Source: an uncultured Roseburia sp.
GTDB lineage: Bacteria; Bacillota; Clostridia; Lachnospirales; Lachnospiraceae
NCBI GenBank assembly: GCA_947573605.1
Contig: CANPGM010000007.1
Location: 19,431 to 83,430 of the forward strand
Direction of reading: 5' to 3'
Length of the DNA: 64,000 bases
Shown: positions 39,605-48,026 of the stretch, piece after piece
How the letters are laid out: every line of letters begins with the position of its first letter
How positions within the stretch are numbered: position 1 is the first letter of the stretch
Notes under the pieces: generated by a model
The model's input: the letters and a program-made list of their open reading frames with translations, nothing else
Databases searched by the model: none
Told to the model about the DNA's origin: nothing
Program-made: the position numbers and the translations under genes

Positions 39605-40675
39605 ATGAAGCCCAGAATTTTTATTAGTTCAACTTTTTATGATTTGAAATATATTAGAGAAGATCTCGCGAATTTTGTAAGATCATATAATTATGAGCCG
39701 GTTTTATTTGAAGACGGGGATATTGGGTATACTCCGGGAAGAGAATTGGATACCTCATGTTATGAGTCGATGAGAAATTCGGATATGGTAATTCTCATTA
39801 TCGGCGGCGAATACGGCAGCGCTGCAAGCGGGGAAAAGAAAGACGAATTTAAAGAATACATGTCAATTACAAGAAATGAATTCAGGGCGGCAGTGGATTC
39901 CGGTATTCCTATTTTTGTAATGATAGATAAAAAAGTGATGACAGAATACGGCGTTTATGATGCAAATTATAATGCGATTGAGAAAGACAACAGAGAAATG
40001 GTGTTTCCGTCAATAAAAAATATCAATGTATTCCGATTTATAAAAGAGATAAAGGGGATGATTACTCTGCCGATTCAGGAATTTGAAAAATCGTCGGATA
40101 TTAAGGGATTTATCAGTAAGCAATGGGCGGATATGTTTAAAAATTACCTTACTTTTCTGCGCGGCGAGAAAGAAGATAAAAAAATTGAAAATTCCGTAAA
40201 TGAGATGAAAGCATTGATACAAAAAATGAGTATTATGCTTGACAGCGTCGGAAAAAATGTGCTTACAAAAGATAATCCGAAAGAATATGAAAATGTGATT
40301 AATCAACAGGAAATGATTGAATTTTGTGATATTATTTCAGACGGATTTGATATGGAAATCAAGGATCCTGCACTGGATACAAATAATATGGATGTTCGTA
40401 AAAGCATTGTTTCTGAATTTTTAATCATATTGCAGAAAGCGCATGAAAAAAATTTATGGGTCGATTTTGATTCAAACGATAGTGAAAAAGTGAAACATTT
40501 TTTTGAAATTTTCGAAAAGGAAAGATTTTCTATAGAAAGTATAGTTGCTAATTATACACAGAAGATAGGAAGCAAATTTCAATTACTTTGCAATCAGAAC
40601 AATTTTGAGAAGATCGTCGATTTAATGATACGAAATAAATATTTTAATAACCTAACAACTATAGGAAAAATATAA
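39605..40675 (+). CDS. DUF4062-domain protein, AT-rich accessory gene
   Basis: 356 residues from ATG 39605, with GGAGG 9 nt upstream. Residues 1-140 are a DUF4062 domain: RIFISSTFYDLKYIREDL, ELDTSCYESMRNSDMVILIIGGEYG and ITRNEFRAAVDSGIPIFVMI. This alpha/beta fold is found at the N-terminus of several STAND NTPases and other signalling or defence-like proteins, but no function is proven. The rest (about 165-356) is helical, rich in Lys, Glu, Asn and Ile, with no NTPase motif or membrane span. Its AT-rich codons contrast with the flanking heat-shock and housekeeping genes, suggesting transfer. A role in defence is speculation. Confidence 0.85.
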   Translation: MKPRIFISSTFYDLKYIREDLANFVRSYNYEPVLFEDGDIGYTPGRELDTSCYESMRNSDMVILIIGGEYGSAASGEKKDEFKEYMSITRNEFRAAVDSGIPIFVMIDKKVMTEYGVYDANYNAIEKDNREMVFPSIKNINVFRFIKEIKGMITLPIQEFEKSSDIKGFISKQWADMFKNYLTFLRGEKEDKKIENSVNEMKALIQKMSIMLDSVGKNVLTKDNPKEYENVINQQEMIEFCDIISDGFDMEIKDPALDTNNMDVRKSIVSEFLIILQKAHEKNLWVDFDSNDSEKVKHFFEIFEKERFSIESIVANYTQKIGSKFQLLCNQNNFEKIVDLMIRNKYFNNLTTIGKI

Positions 40676-40890
40676 TACTACAGTCTTGATTTGCATAACT
40701 GTGTTTGCAACAGTATGATAATATGTAATTCTCATTACTCAACTTTATAATTACAGATAAGTTTTGTGCAATTCGACTATTGAGTAAGCATACAAAATGT
40801 TGTATCATGTCCGTATATGGTTGTTTATTTGGTCAATATCTTGTATCGCAGCATTTTAAAATGCGGTGGTGCGGATGAGTCAGGAAGGGC

Positions 40891-41418
40891 ATGGGTGTTT
40901 ATATGAGCCAGTCAGCGGTTTTGACTGAGAAACGGAGTACGGCATTTCGCCAGAGGACGTTTCAGGAAGCAGTGGAATTTGAACATAAAAGACAAAGCCT
41001 TCGTGAGGAACGAAGACGCCTTGAAGAAGAAAAGATTAAGTTTGAAACCGAAAAGAAAGAATTTTCCATAAAAAAACAGATTGAAGATCGGAGAATTGAG
41101 CAGGAAAAGCAGCTTTTTGAAATGAAATGGAAACTGTTAGAGAGCGAATTAAAAAAGCTTGCCGCCGAAAAAGAGGAGATGGAAAAGCAGCGGAAATCCT
41201 ACCGCCGCACAGGGGAACAGGCAAACCGCGTGGAGAAGAGACCTTCTACGGTAGTCAGAGGCGAACTGTTTTTCTGCGGCGTAACGAGTAAGACGGCGTT
41301 AAAGAAACGTTATAAGGATTTGATTAAGATTTATCATCCGGATAATGTATGCGGAGATAAAAGCACGCTGCAGGAAATCAATAACGAGTATGAAAAATTG
41401 AAGGTGTTGTACGGCTGA
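40891..41418 (+). CDS. Coiled-coil protein with C-terminal J domain
   Basis: 175 residues. Residues about 20-115 are a continuous charged coiled coil (Glu/Lys/Arg). The C-terminus (about 125-175) is a J domain with HPDN in KRYKDLIKIYHPDNVCGD and a closing helix EINNEYEKLKVLYG. J domains stimulate Hsp70, so it may recruit the DnaK encoded 3 kb upstream to a coiled-coil partner. The J domain at the C-terminus differs from DnaJ order. Start is uncertain between ATG 40891 and ATG 40903, near AGGAAGGG. Confidence 0.8.
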   Translation: MGVYMSQSAVLTEKRSTAFRQRTFQEAVEFEHKRQSLREERRRLEEEKIKFETEKKEFSIKKQIEDRRIEQEKQLFEMKWKLLESELKKLAAEKEEMEKQRKSYRRTGEQANRVEKRPSTVVRGELFFCGVTSKTALKKRYKDLIKIYHPDNVCGDKSTLQEINNEYEKLKVLYG

Positions 41419-41457
41419 AAACGATCATTCATTCCAATGTCCGAATATGGAGTACAT

Positions 41458-41512
41458 AAAAAGACCTTTTCATGACGCATGTTTTAAGCTCGTCATGAAA
41501 AGGCCTTTTTGC
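41458..41512 (+). terminator. Strong bidirectional terminator between the J-domain gene and luxS
   Basis: AAAAAGACCTTTTCATGACG (41458-41477) pairs with CGTCATGAAAAGGCCTTTTT (41491-41510) with one mismatch. T-runs appear on both strands, fitting the convergent genes. Confidence 0.88.
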
Positions 41513-41585
41513 GTTTTTCCCTGTTTTCAGGCTGCATCCGAAGAGAGTAGTTCAATTGCGGCGCATTCAGCGAACCCGCCGAATA

Positions 41586-42065
41586 TCAGACCGGATAAAC
41601 CAGATGCTTTTCATCAATGTTTTGTAAAGTATGATTCAGAAAACGTTCTGCCAGATAATTTGCTATAGAAAGGTTCATATCCAGATAGTTGCCGCAGTCC
41701 TTTGGGCTTGCTCCCGGAACTTCGCCGCGGTAGTCCCGGATAAATTCAAACAGCTCCGTAATCAGTTCTGTAATATCTTTTGACTCGTAATCACCGGCCA
41801 GCAACAGGTAGAAGCCGGTCCGGCAGCCCATCGGTCCGAAATAAACGGTTTTTTCCCCATATGTCTTATGGTTTCTTAAAAAGGTTGCGCCGAGATGCTC
41901 AATCGTATGAACTTCCGCCGTATTCATTACGGGTTCGTCATTTGGGGAAGTCATGCGAATATCAAAGGTCGTAATGGTTTCCGCGCCGATATGGTCTTTT
42001 CTGGAAACATAAATTCCGGGTTCTAATTTGATGTGGTCAATGGTAAAGCTTGCTATTTTTTCCAT
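41586..42065 (-). CDS. luxS: S-ribosylhomocysteine lyase (LuxS)
   Basis: 159 residues. Splits S-ribosylhomocysteine into homocysteine and DPD, the AI-2 precursor, in the activated methyl cycle. Metal ligands His53 and His57 lie in HTIEHL; the third ligand is the Cys of SPKDCGNY, and the catalytic Cys is in GPMGCRTGF. AAGGAGG precedes ATG by about 9 nt. No pfs gene is adjacent. It is oriented against its neighbours inside the region that separates dnaJ from prmA. Confidence 0.97.
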   Translation of the reverse strand: MEKIASFTIDHIKLEPGIYVSRKDHIGAETITTFDIRMTSPNDEPVMNTAEVHTIEHLGATFLRNHKTYGEKTVYFGPMGCRTGFYLLLAGDYESKDITELITELFEFIRDYRGEVPGASPKDCGNYLDMNLSIANYLAERFLNHTLQNIDEKHLVYPV

Positions 42066-42131
42066 TGGGTAATTCCTCCTTGTATGAAGTAAACGGCAGA
42101 TATACAGCTGTGCCTCCGGGTTTCTATAGAA

Positions 42132-42160
42132 ACTTTAAAGCATTTTTGCATATCAGTCAA
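42132..42160 (-). promoter_or_regulatory. luxS promoter
   Basis: On the - strand TTGACT (42155-42160), 17-bp spacer, TAAAGT (42132-42137), about 70 bp upstream of the start codon. Confidence 0.6.
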
Positions 42161-42249
42161 GAGACGGAGGACGGAAAATATGTTCTTCGCTGTTACCGCC
42201 GCTGCAGGCGCATTGTTTTTCCGATTGGAATATGATATGATTCTTTAAA

Positions 42250-42369
42250 CATGCCCTCTCCTGACAAAGGCATACACGGTCGGTAAGAGGAAATTTTGTG
42301 TTCTGCGGCGTTCCTTTCAATCGGCGAAATCTCATGGCTGCGGCGTGTGCGCCGTCAGGAGAGGGTATG
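42250..42369. repeat. 120-bp element with imperfect terminal inverted repeats
   Basis: CATGCCCTCTCCTGAC (42250-42265) pairs with GTCAGGAGAGGGTATG (42354-42369), 15 of 16 plus one G-T. After a 3-nt bulge GGCATACACG pairs with CGTGTGCGCC at 8 of 10. The right 85 bp (42285-42369) recurs at 62496-62583. It holds no ORF. It lies between the divergent luxS and VanZ-like genes. A MITE-like repeat or mobile structured RNA is the likely nature. Confidence 0.72.
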
Positions 42370-42447
42370 CAGGGACGAATATAAGGCGGTTTAGGGCGTG
42401 ATGTGTGTGTCAGGCACAGGCTTACAGAGAAGAAAGGACGCACAGGC

Positions 42448-42996
42448 ATGATTTATTATATAAAAAGACTTCTGATAATTATTATACTGATATTGCCGTT
42501 TTATCTGCTGATTCGCAGACCCGTTCGGCGCGGAGGAAAACGCGAAATTGCACTGGCGACCTTTTTTCTTTTTATGGCGGGACTGCTTGTTTTAACGCTG
42601 GAGGGTACTTATTCTTCTCCGGCTGACATGTTTTTGAATGCGTCCCGGCGGATACGAACGGGAGAGATGATAAATCCGATTCCGTTTCAGACCATCCGCG
42701 TCTGTATCGAAAACTTTGAATGGGACAAATTTCTTATCAATATTGTCGGAAACATAGTAATGTTTCTGCCCTGGGGATTCGGACTTGCGCTTTTATGGAA
42801 AAAGAATCAGTCTTTAAAGCGTGCAATGTTTTTTTCCTTCCTGCTTCCTGCGTTTATTGAGTCTTTCCAGCTTTTTATCAACAGACATGTGGACGTTGAC
42901 GATTTGATTTTGAATTTTTTGGGAGGCGTAACGGGCGCCGTTCTTTATTTTGCAATGAGAAAAAAATTTCCGGCGTTAAAGGAGTTTGCGGAGTGA
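42448..42996 (+). CDS. VanZ-family membrane protein
   Basis: 182 residues with about four membrane spans. The VanZ-like core reads NPIPFQTIR, then NIVGNIVMFLPWGFGLALLW and the acidic loop DVDDLILNFLGGVTGAVLYF. VanZ homologues give low teicoplanin resistance in the vanA cluster, but most chromosomal members have no known role and no van genes are near. ATG 42448 has AAAGGA at about 10 nt. The spacer upstream contains the 120-bp repeat. Confidence 0.85.
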   Translation: MIYYIKRLLIIIILILPFYLLIRRPVRRGGKREIALATFFLFMAGLLVLTLEGTYSSPADMFLNASRRIRTGEMINPIPFQTIRVCIENFEWDKFLINIVGNIVMFLPWGFGLALLWKKNQSLKRAMFFSFLLPAFIESFQLFINRHVDVDDLILNFLGGVTGAVLYFAMRKKFPALKEFAE

Positions 42997-43122
42997 AACT
43001 GTGCCGAATAAAAAGACGCCGGGATTGCAATACAAACGGCACAGGACGCTCAAAAGAAAAATCAAAGCGGTTAGGCGGTGGTTTTTACCGGATATACTGA
43101 TTGTAAGTTCGTAATGAAAAAT

Positions 43123-43151
43123 TTGCATATCGTTCCATAATGTGATAAGAT
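43123..43151 (+). promoter_or_regulatory. Promoter of the prmA-rsmE-desulfurase-thiI operon
   Basis: TTGCAT (43123-43128), 17-bp spacer, TAAGAT (43146-43151), about 115 bp before the prmA start. Confidence 0.6.
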
Positions 43152-43267
43152 ATTTTGAATATGAGTTTATTTGGCGAAACGAGACCGTCTTCTTAATCAG
43201 GATCTGTGGCGGATAGGATGGACAGGCCGTCGTTTCGGATAATGAAACAGGCAGGAGGCTTTCATTT

Positions 43268-44251
43268 GTGAGGTGGAATAAATATACCATTGAGACTACG
43301 ACTGTAGCAGAGGATTTTATCAGCGCCATGCTCTCGGAGCTTGGAATCGAAGGCGTTGAAATCGAGGATAAGATTCCGCTCTCGAAAGCGGACCAGGCAG
43401 AGATGTTCATTGATTTTCTGCCGGAGCTTTTGCCGGACGATGGAGTCAGTCATATCAGCTTTTATCTGGAAGAAAACGGAACGGATAATACGGAGTTTAT
43501 AAATCAGGTAAAGGCTGCGTTAGAGGAATTGCGCGGCGTCGTGGATGTCGGAAGCGGAACCATTACTTCGGATCGGACGGAGGATATTGACTGGGTCAAC
43601 AACTGGAAGGAGTTTTTTCATTCCTTTTCCATTGATGATCTTTTAATCAAACCGACCTGGGAGGAATTAAAGGACGAAGAGAAAGACCGGCTTTTGATTG
43701 AAATCGACCCAGGCGTCTCGTTCGGTACCGGAAAACACGAAACGACGCAGCTTTGTATCAGGCAGTTGATGAAATATATCCGCGGGAATCAGGATTACAC
43801 GCCGATCTGCCGAAATCCTAGAGTATTGGATATCGGCTGCGGAAGCGGGATCTTATCAATCGCCGCGTTAAAGCTCGGTGCAAAAGAAGTAGTCGGAACC
43901 GATTTAGATCCGGACTGTATGACTTCTACGCGGGAGAATATGCAGGTCAACCATCTGGAGCAGGCCCCCGCAACTTTTTTTGTCGGCAATCTGATTGACG
44001 ATAAGGAGCTTTTTAAACGGGTCGGAGAAGAAGCTTATGATATTGTCGTTGCAAATATTCTGGCGGATGTGATCATTCCGATGGCGCCGGCCGCGTATGC
44101 GCTTCTGAAAAAAGGCGGCGTGTTTATTACTTCGGGGATTATTGATTTTAAGGAAAACGAAGTCAGAGAAGCAATGAAAGCCGCCGGTTTTTCCATTGCG
44201 GAAGTCAACGTTCAGGGAGAATGGGTAAATATTACAGCCATAAAAGGATAA
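43268..44251 (+). CDS. prmA: Ribosomal protein L11 methyltransferase
   Basis: 327 residues. Methylates ribosomal protein L11 with SAM. DPGVSFGTGKHETTQLC and the SAM-binding VLDIGCGSGILSIAALKLGA region, plus VVANILADVI in place of the catalytic NPPY-type motif, are PrmA hallmarks. The start is GTG 43268, with AGGAGG 9 nt upstream. In many Firmicutes prmA directly follows dnaJ; here four accessory genes intervene. Confidence 0.95.
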   Translation: MRWNKYTIETTTVAEDFISAMLSELGIEGVEIEDKIPLSKADQAEMFIDFLPELLPDDGVSHISFYLEENGTDNTEFINQVKAALEELRGVVDVGSGTITSDRTEDIDWVNNWKEFFHSFSIDDLLIKPTWEELKDEEKDRLLIEIDPGVSFGTGKHETTQLCIRQLMKYIRGNQDYTPICRNPRVLDIGCGSGILSIAALKLGAKEVVGTDLDPDCMTSTRENMQVNHLEQAPATFFVGNLIDDKELFKRVGEEAYDIVVANILADVIIPMAPAAYALLKKGGVFITSGIIDFKENEVREAMKAAGFSIAEVNVQGEWVNITAIKG

Positions 44252-44253
44252 CA

Positions 44254-45039
44254 GTGATCAGTATGCATCAGTTTTTTATTGAGACTGCCGATGTATCGGA
44301 TTCTTTTGTGACGATTGCAGGCAGCGATGTCAATCATATAAAAAATGTGCTTCGGATGAAACCCGGTGAAAAAATACGCGTATCGACCCGGGACGGAGCC
44401 GATTATTTCTGCGCGGTATCCGAACTGGGCGAGACTTTTGTGCGGGCCCAAATTCTGGAAAGAGATGAAACGGGAACCGAGCTGCCCTGTAAGATTTATC
44501 TGTTTCAGGGGCTGCCGAAAAGCGATAAGCTGGAGCTTATCATTCAAAAGGCGGTGGAACTGGGCGTTTACCGTATTGTTCCGGTCGCTATGAAAAATTG
44601 CGTGGTCAGGCTGGACGCAAAGAAAGCGGCGGACAGGGTGAGACGGTGGCAGGCAATTGCAGAAAGTGCGGCGAAACAGTCGAAACGGAGCATAATACCC
44701 GAAATATCTATGCCAATGAGTTTTTCGGAGGCTGTAAAAGAGGCGGAGACGCTCGATGTCCGCCTTGTTTTTTATGAGAATGAAAAAGGAATGAAGGCGA
44801 CGAGGACGGAGATTGAGCGTATCGGCGCGGGAGCGTCCGTCGGAATATTTATCGGTCCGGAAGGCGGTTTTGACGTCGCTGAGATAGATACGCTTCGTAA
44901 GAATATGAAAACGGTTTCGCTTGGAAAGCGGATTTTACGAACGGAGACGGCCGGAATAGCGGCGCTTGCAATTTTGGGATATCATCTGGAAAGCCGTTTT
45001 GACGTCGTTCATGCGGATGAAAGGAATGGGAGTGAATAA
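44254..45039 (+). CDS. rsmE: 16S rRNA m3U1498 methyltransferase
   Basis: About 261 residues. A SPOUT-class methyltransferase for U1498 of 16S rRNA. Typical signs are MHQFFIETADVSDSFVTIAG (PUA-like N-terminus), IGPEGGFDVAEID and LGKRILRTETAGIAAL (knot). Start GTG 44254 has AAAAGGAT 5 nt upstream and lies 2 nt after prmA; ATG 44263 is a good alternative. Its stop overlaps the next ATG by one base, so translation is coupled. Confidence 0.94.
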   Translation: MISMHQFFIETADVSDSFVTIAGSDVNHIKNVLRMKPGEKIRVSTRDGADYFCAVSELGETFVRAQILERDETGTELPCKIYLFQGLPKSDKLELIIQKAVELGVYRIVPVAMKNCVVRLDAKKAADRVRRWQAIAESAAKQSKRSIIPEISMPMSFSEAVKEAETLDVRLVFYENEKGMKATRTEIERIGAGASVGIFIGPEGGFDVAEIDTLRKNMKTVSLGKRILRTETAGIAALAILGYHLESRFDVVHADERNGSE

Positions 45040-46193
45040 TGCAGGCATATCTGGATAATTCTGCAACTACAAGATGCAGTGAACGAGTAAAAAACGTGAT
45101 GCTGGAGCTATTAACGACGGATTACGGAAATCCTTCTTCCATGCATCGGATGGGCGCGGAAGCGGAACGCCGGGTCAGAGAAGCGCGGGAAAAGATAGCT
45201 GGGACTCTGAAAGCGGATGAAAAGGAAATTTATTTTACATCCGGCGGAACGGAAGCCAATAATATGGCTGTGATCGGAGCAGCGATGGCAAACAGGAGGG
45301 CCGGAAATCATATAATAACTACATCTATAGAGCACCCTTCCGTGTCGGCGCCGATTGGTTTTTTAGAAGAGCAGGGCTTTCGCGTCACATATTTAAGTGT
45401 AGACAACGACGGTATTCTCTCTTTAGAGGAGCTAAAGGATGCGGTCTGCGACGAGACAATCCTTATTTCCCTGATGATGGTCAACAATGAAATCGGCGCC
45501 GCAGAGCCGGTGGAAGAAGCAATTCGGATCGCCAGAGAGAAGAATCCAAACGTGGTGGTACATGTGGATGCGATACAGGCCTACGGCAAATATCGGATTT
45601 ATCCAAAAAGAATCGGGATCGATCTGCTTTCCGTCAGCGGTCATAAAATCCACGGTCCGAAAGGCGTCGGATTTTTATTTATAAAGGACAAGACAAAAAT
45701 AAAGCCGATTATCTATGGCGGAGGCCAGCAGAAAGGCCTGAGGTCCGGAACGGAAAACGTACCGGGAGCGGTCGGGCTGGGAGAGGCCGCCGCAGAGATA
45801 TACGAGGATTTTGAACAGAAAATCGAGGGGCTTTATCAAATCAGAGAACGGTTGACGGAAGGACTTTTGACGATGGAAGGCGTTTTTGTCAACGGAAAAA
45901 AAGGAAGGGACGCGGCGCCGCATATTGTCAGCGTCAGCGTCAGCGGCGTAAGAAGCGAGGTCCTGCTTCATGCGCTGGAGGAGCGGGGAGTTTACGTATC
46001 GGCGGGGAGCGCATGCGCGTCGAATAAACCGTCGGTCAGTCCTACGCTTTCTGCGATCGGTCTGAAAAAAAGTCTGCTGGATTCTACTGTGCGCTTTAGC
46101 TTTTCCGTTGAAACCACGGCAGAAGAGATTGATTATGCGCTTTCCGTACTGCGGGAGGAAATACCAAAGCTGCGAAAATATATGAGAAAGTAA
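45039..46193 (+). CDS. Cysteine desulfurase (NifS/IscS class)
   Basis: 384 residues. PLP enzyme that removes sulfur from cysteine as a persulfide. N-terminus AYLDNSATTRCSERV, PLP lysine in SVSGHKIHGPKGVG, active-site Cys in SAGSACASNKPSVSP. It sits immediately before thiI, so the usual interpretation is that it supplies persulfide sulfur for tRNA 4-thiouridine. A role in Fe-S assembly cannot be excluded. Confidence 0.94.
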   Translation: MQAYLDNSATTRCSERVKNVMLELLTTDYGNPSSMHRMGAEAERRVREAREKIAGTLKADEKEIYFTSGGTEANNMAVIGAAMANRRAGNHIITTSIEHPSVSAPIGFLEEQGFRVTYLSVDNDGILSLEELKDAVCDETILISLMMVNNEIGAAEPVEEAIRIAREKNPNVVVHVDAIQAYGKYRIYPKRIGIDLLSVSGHKIHGPKGVGFLFIKDKTKIKPIIYGGGQQKGLRSGTENVPGAVGLGEAAAEIYEDFEQKIEGLYQIRERLTEGLLTMEGVFVNGKKGRDAAPHIVSVSVSGVRSEVLLHALEERGVYVSAGSACASNKPSVSPTLSAIGLKKSLLDSTVRFSFSVETTAEEIDYALSVLREEIPKLRKYMRK

Positions 46194-46207
46194 GAAGGAA
46201 CGATAAG

Positions 46208-47389
46208 ATGTATCATGCATTTTTAATCAAATACGCAGAAATTGCTATTAAAGGGAAAAACAGATATCTGTTTGAGGACGCGCTGGTCGGGAGAATCCAA
46301 CAGGCGCTGAAAAAAGCAGAAGGAGAATTTGCGGTTCGAAAAGAGCAGGGCAGAATTTATGTGGACTGTTTAGGAGAATTTGATTTTGACGAAACCGTTG
46401 GGGCTTTAAAAAAAGTATTCGGCATCGTCGGTATTTGTCCTCTCGTACAGCTTCAGGACGAAGGATTTGAGCGGCTTTCGGAAGACGTGATTTCCTATCT
46501 GGATCAGGCGTATCCGGAGAAAAATTTCTCCTTTAAAGTCAACGCACGCCGCGCCAGAAAAAATTATCCGATGGAATCGATGGAAATCAACGCGGCAATC
46601 GGCGAAAGAATTTTGGAGGCATACCCGGATACGCGTGTGGACGTACACTGTCCGGAAGTGATGCTTCATATCGAAATCCGAAACGACATCAATCTCTATT
46701 CGACCGTAATTCCGGGACCAGGCGGAATGCCGGTCGGAACGAACGGGAAGGCGATGCTTTTATTGTCCGGCGGCATTGACAGCCCGGTAGCGGGATATAT
46801 GATTGCGAAGCGAGGCGTGGCGATTGACGCCGTCTATTTTCACGCGCCGCCTTATACCTCTGACCGGGCCAGACAGAAAGTTGTCGATCTTGCGAGGATG
46901 GTTGCCGCATATTCGGGACCGATTCATTTATATGTCGTGAATTTTACGGAGATTCAGCTTTATATCTACGAACAGTGTCCGCATGAGGAACTAACGATTA
47001 TTATGCGCCGTTACATGATGCGGATTGCAGAACACTTTGCAGGGGAAAGAAAATGTTTGGGGCTGATTACCGGAGAAAGCATCGGTCAGGTGGCCAGTCA
47101 GACGATGCAGTCGCTTGCAGCGACAAACGAAGTGTGTACGCTGCCGGTTTACCGTCCGTTAATCGGTTTCGACAAGCAGGAAATCATTGCCGTATCGGAA
47201 AAAATAGGAACTTACGAGACGTCGATCCTGCCGTATGAGGATTGCTGTACTATATTTGTAGCAAAACATCCGGTTACGAAGCCGAATTTAAATGTGATAA
47301 ATAGCAGCGAGAAGAAACTTGCGGAAAAGATTGACGTGCTGGTGAGGGAAGCGGTTGAAAGCGCGGAATTAATTTCTGTAACCGCATAA
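46208..47389 (+). CDS. thiI: tRNA 4-thiouridine synthase ThiI
   Basis: 393 residues. Adenylates and thiolates U8 of tRNA. N-terminal ferredoxin-like/THUMP region (about 60-165) is followed by a PP-loop LLSGGIDSPVAGYM (about 178-191). There is no C-terminal rhodanese domain, as in other Firmicutes; the cysteine pair in EDCCTIF is retained. It follows the desulfurase gene by 14 nt. A long hairpin (GCCGCAGA 47431-47438 with TCTGCGGC 47490-47497) follows the gene. Confidence 0.95.
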   Translation: MYHAFLIKYAEIAIKGKNRYLFEDALVGRIQQALKKAEGEFAVRKEQGRIYVDCLGEFDFDETVGALKKVFGIVGICPLVQLQDEGFERLSEDVISYLDQAYPEKNFSFKVNARRARKNYPMESMEINAAIGERILEAYPDTRVDVHCPEVMLHIEIRNDINLYSTVIPGPGGMPVGTNGKAMLLLSGGIDSPVAGYMIAKRGVAIDAVYFHAPPYTSDRARQKVVDLARMVAAYSGPIHLYVVNFTEIQLYIYEQCPHEELTIIMRRYMMRIAEHFAGERKCLGLITGESIGQVASQTMQSLAATNEVCTLPVYRPLIGFDKQEIIAVSEKIGTYETSILPYEDCCTIFVAKHPVTKPNLNVINSSEKKLAEKIDVLVREAVESAELISVTA

Positions 47390-47539
47390 ATAAGAGATAA
47401 GAACGGGATTCGAAATATCTGAAATGAATAGCCGCAGATCGTTTTTCCGTGGGGCCGGAAATAAGTAACCGGTTCTGTGGGAGAAAGATTCTGCGGCCTA
47501 ATGTCTACGCATCCTCATAATAGGCCTCGATAGATTCGA

Positions 47540-47770
47540 TTAAATTAAGTATGGCTTTAATACTTCCAATACTTCGTCGAGATTGGTTTCCGCATGAATC
47601 GCCAGGTCGATTGGCTTAGACAGATCCAGGCTGAATATGCCCATAATTGATTTGGCATCGATCACATATCTGCCGGAGATTAAATCAAAATCATAATCAA
47701 ACTGCGTGATTGCATTAACAAAAGATTTTACTTTGTCAATGGAATTTAATGAAATCTGTACCGTTTTCAT
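47540..47770 (-). CDS. HPr-like protein lacking the phospho-histidine motif
   Basis: 76 residues from ATG 47770; a TTG three codons earlier is less likely. AKSIMGIFSLDLSKPIDLAI and LDEVLEVLKPYLI match the C-terminal half of HPr, including Ser of the SIMG motif. The segment that should read TGLHARPA is SLNSIDKVKSFVNA, with no histidine. It therefore cannot take phosphate from Enzyme I in the usual way and may be a regulatory or degenerate HPr paralogue. AGGAGG lies about 11 nt upstream. It is monocistronic and opposite to its neighbours. Confidence 0.85.
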   Translation of the reverse strand: MKTVQISLNSIDKVKSFVNAITQFDYDFDLISGRYVIDAKSIMGIFSLDLSKPIDLAIHAETNLDEVLEVLKPYLI

Positions 47771-47812
47771 AAAAATCAATTCCTCCTTTTCTTTACTATC
47801 AAATTCATAATT

Positions 47813-47841
47813 ATAGTAAAGGTTTTTCCCCGTAAAGTCAA
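47813..47841 (-). promoter_or_regulatory. Promoter of the HPr-like gene
   Basis: On the - strand TTGACT (47836-47841), 17-bp spacer, TACTAT (47813-47818). Confidence 0.6.
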
Positions 47842-48026
47842 CAGAAATCAGGGCGCGGCTGAAATTTAAGTTATTTGACGGATTTTATGGGTTGGATAAG
47901 CCCAAAATTCGTTTGTTTTTTCTGAGAACGACTGTTTTGCAGTTTGTGATGAGAAAATGTTCAATTGTTTTTATAAGGATATTCATAAATTGTTTGTGAC
48001 GCCGAAACGGCAGAATGAGAGGATCA

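Noticed and set aside
41447..41668. 73-codon + strand frame beside luxS
   Set aside because: Begins in a terminator and overlaps the luxS C-terminus in antisense.
42448..42996. Glycopeptide-resistance cluster
   Set aside because: A VanZ-like gene alone, without vanHAX or a VanRS pair, is not evidence for resistance.
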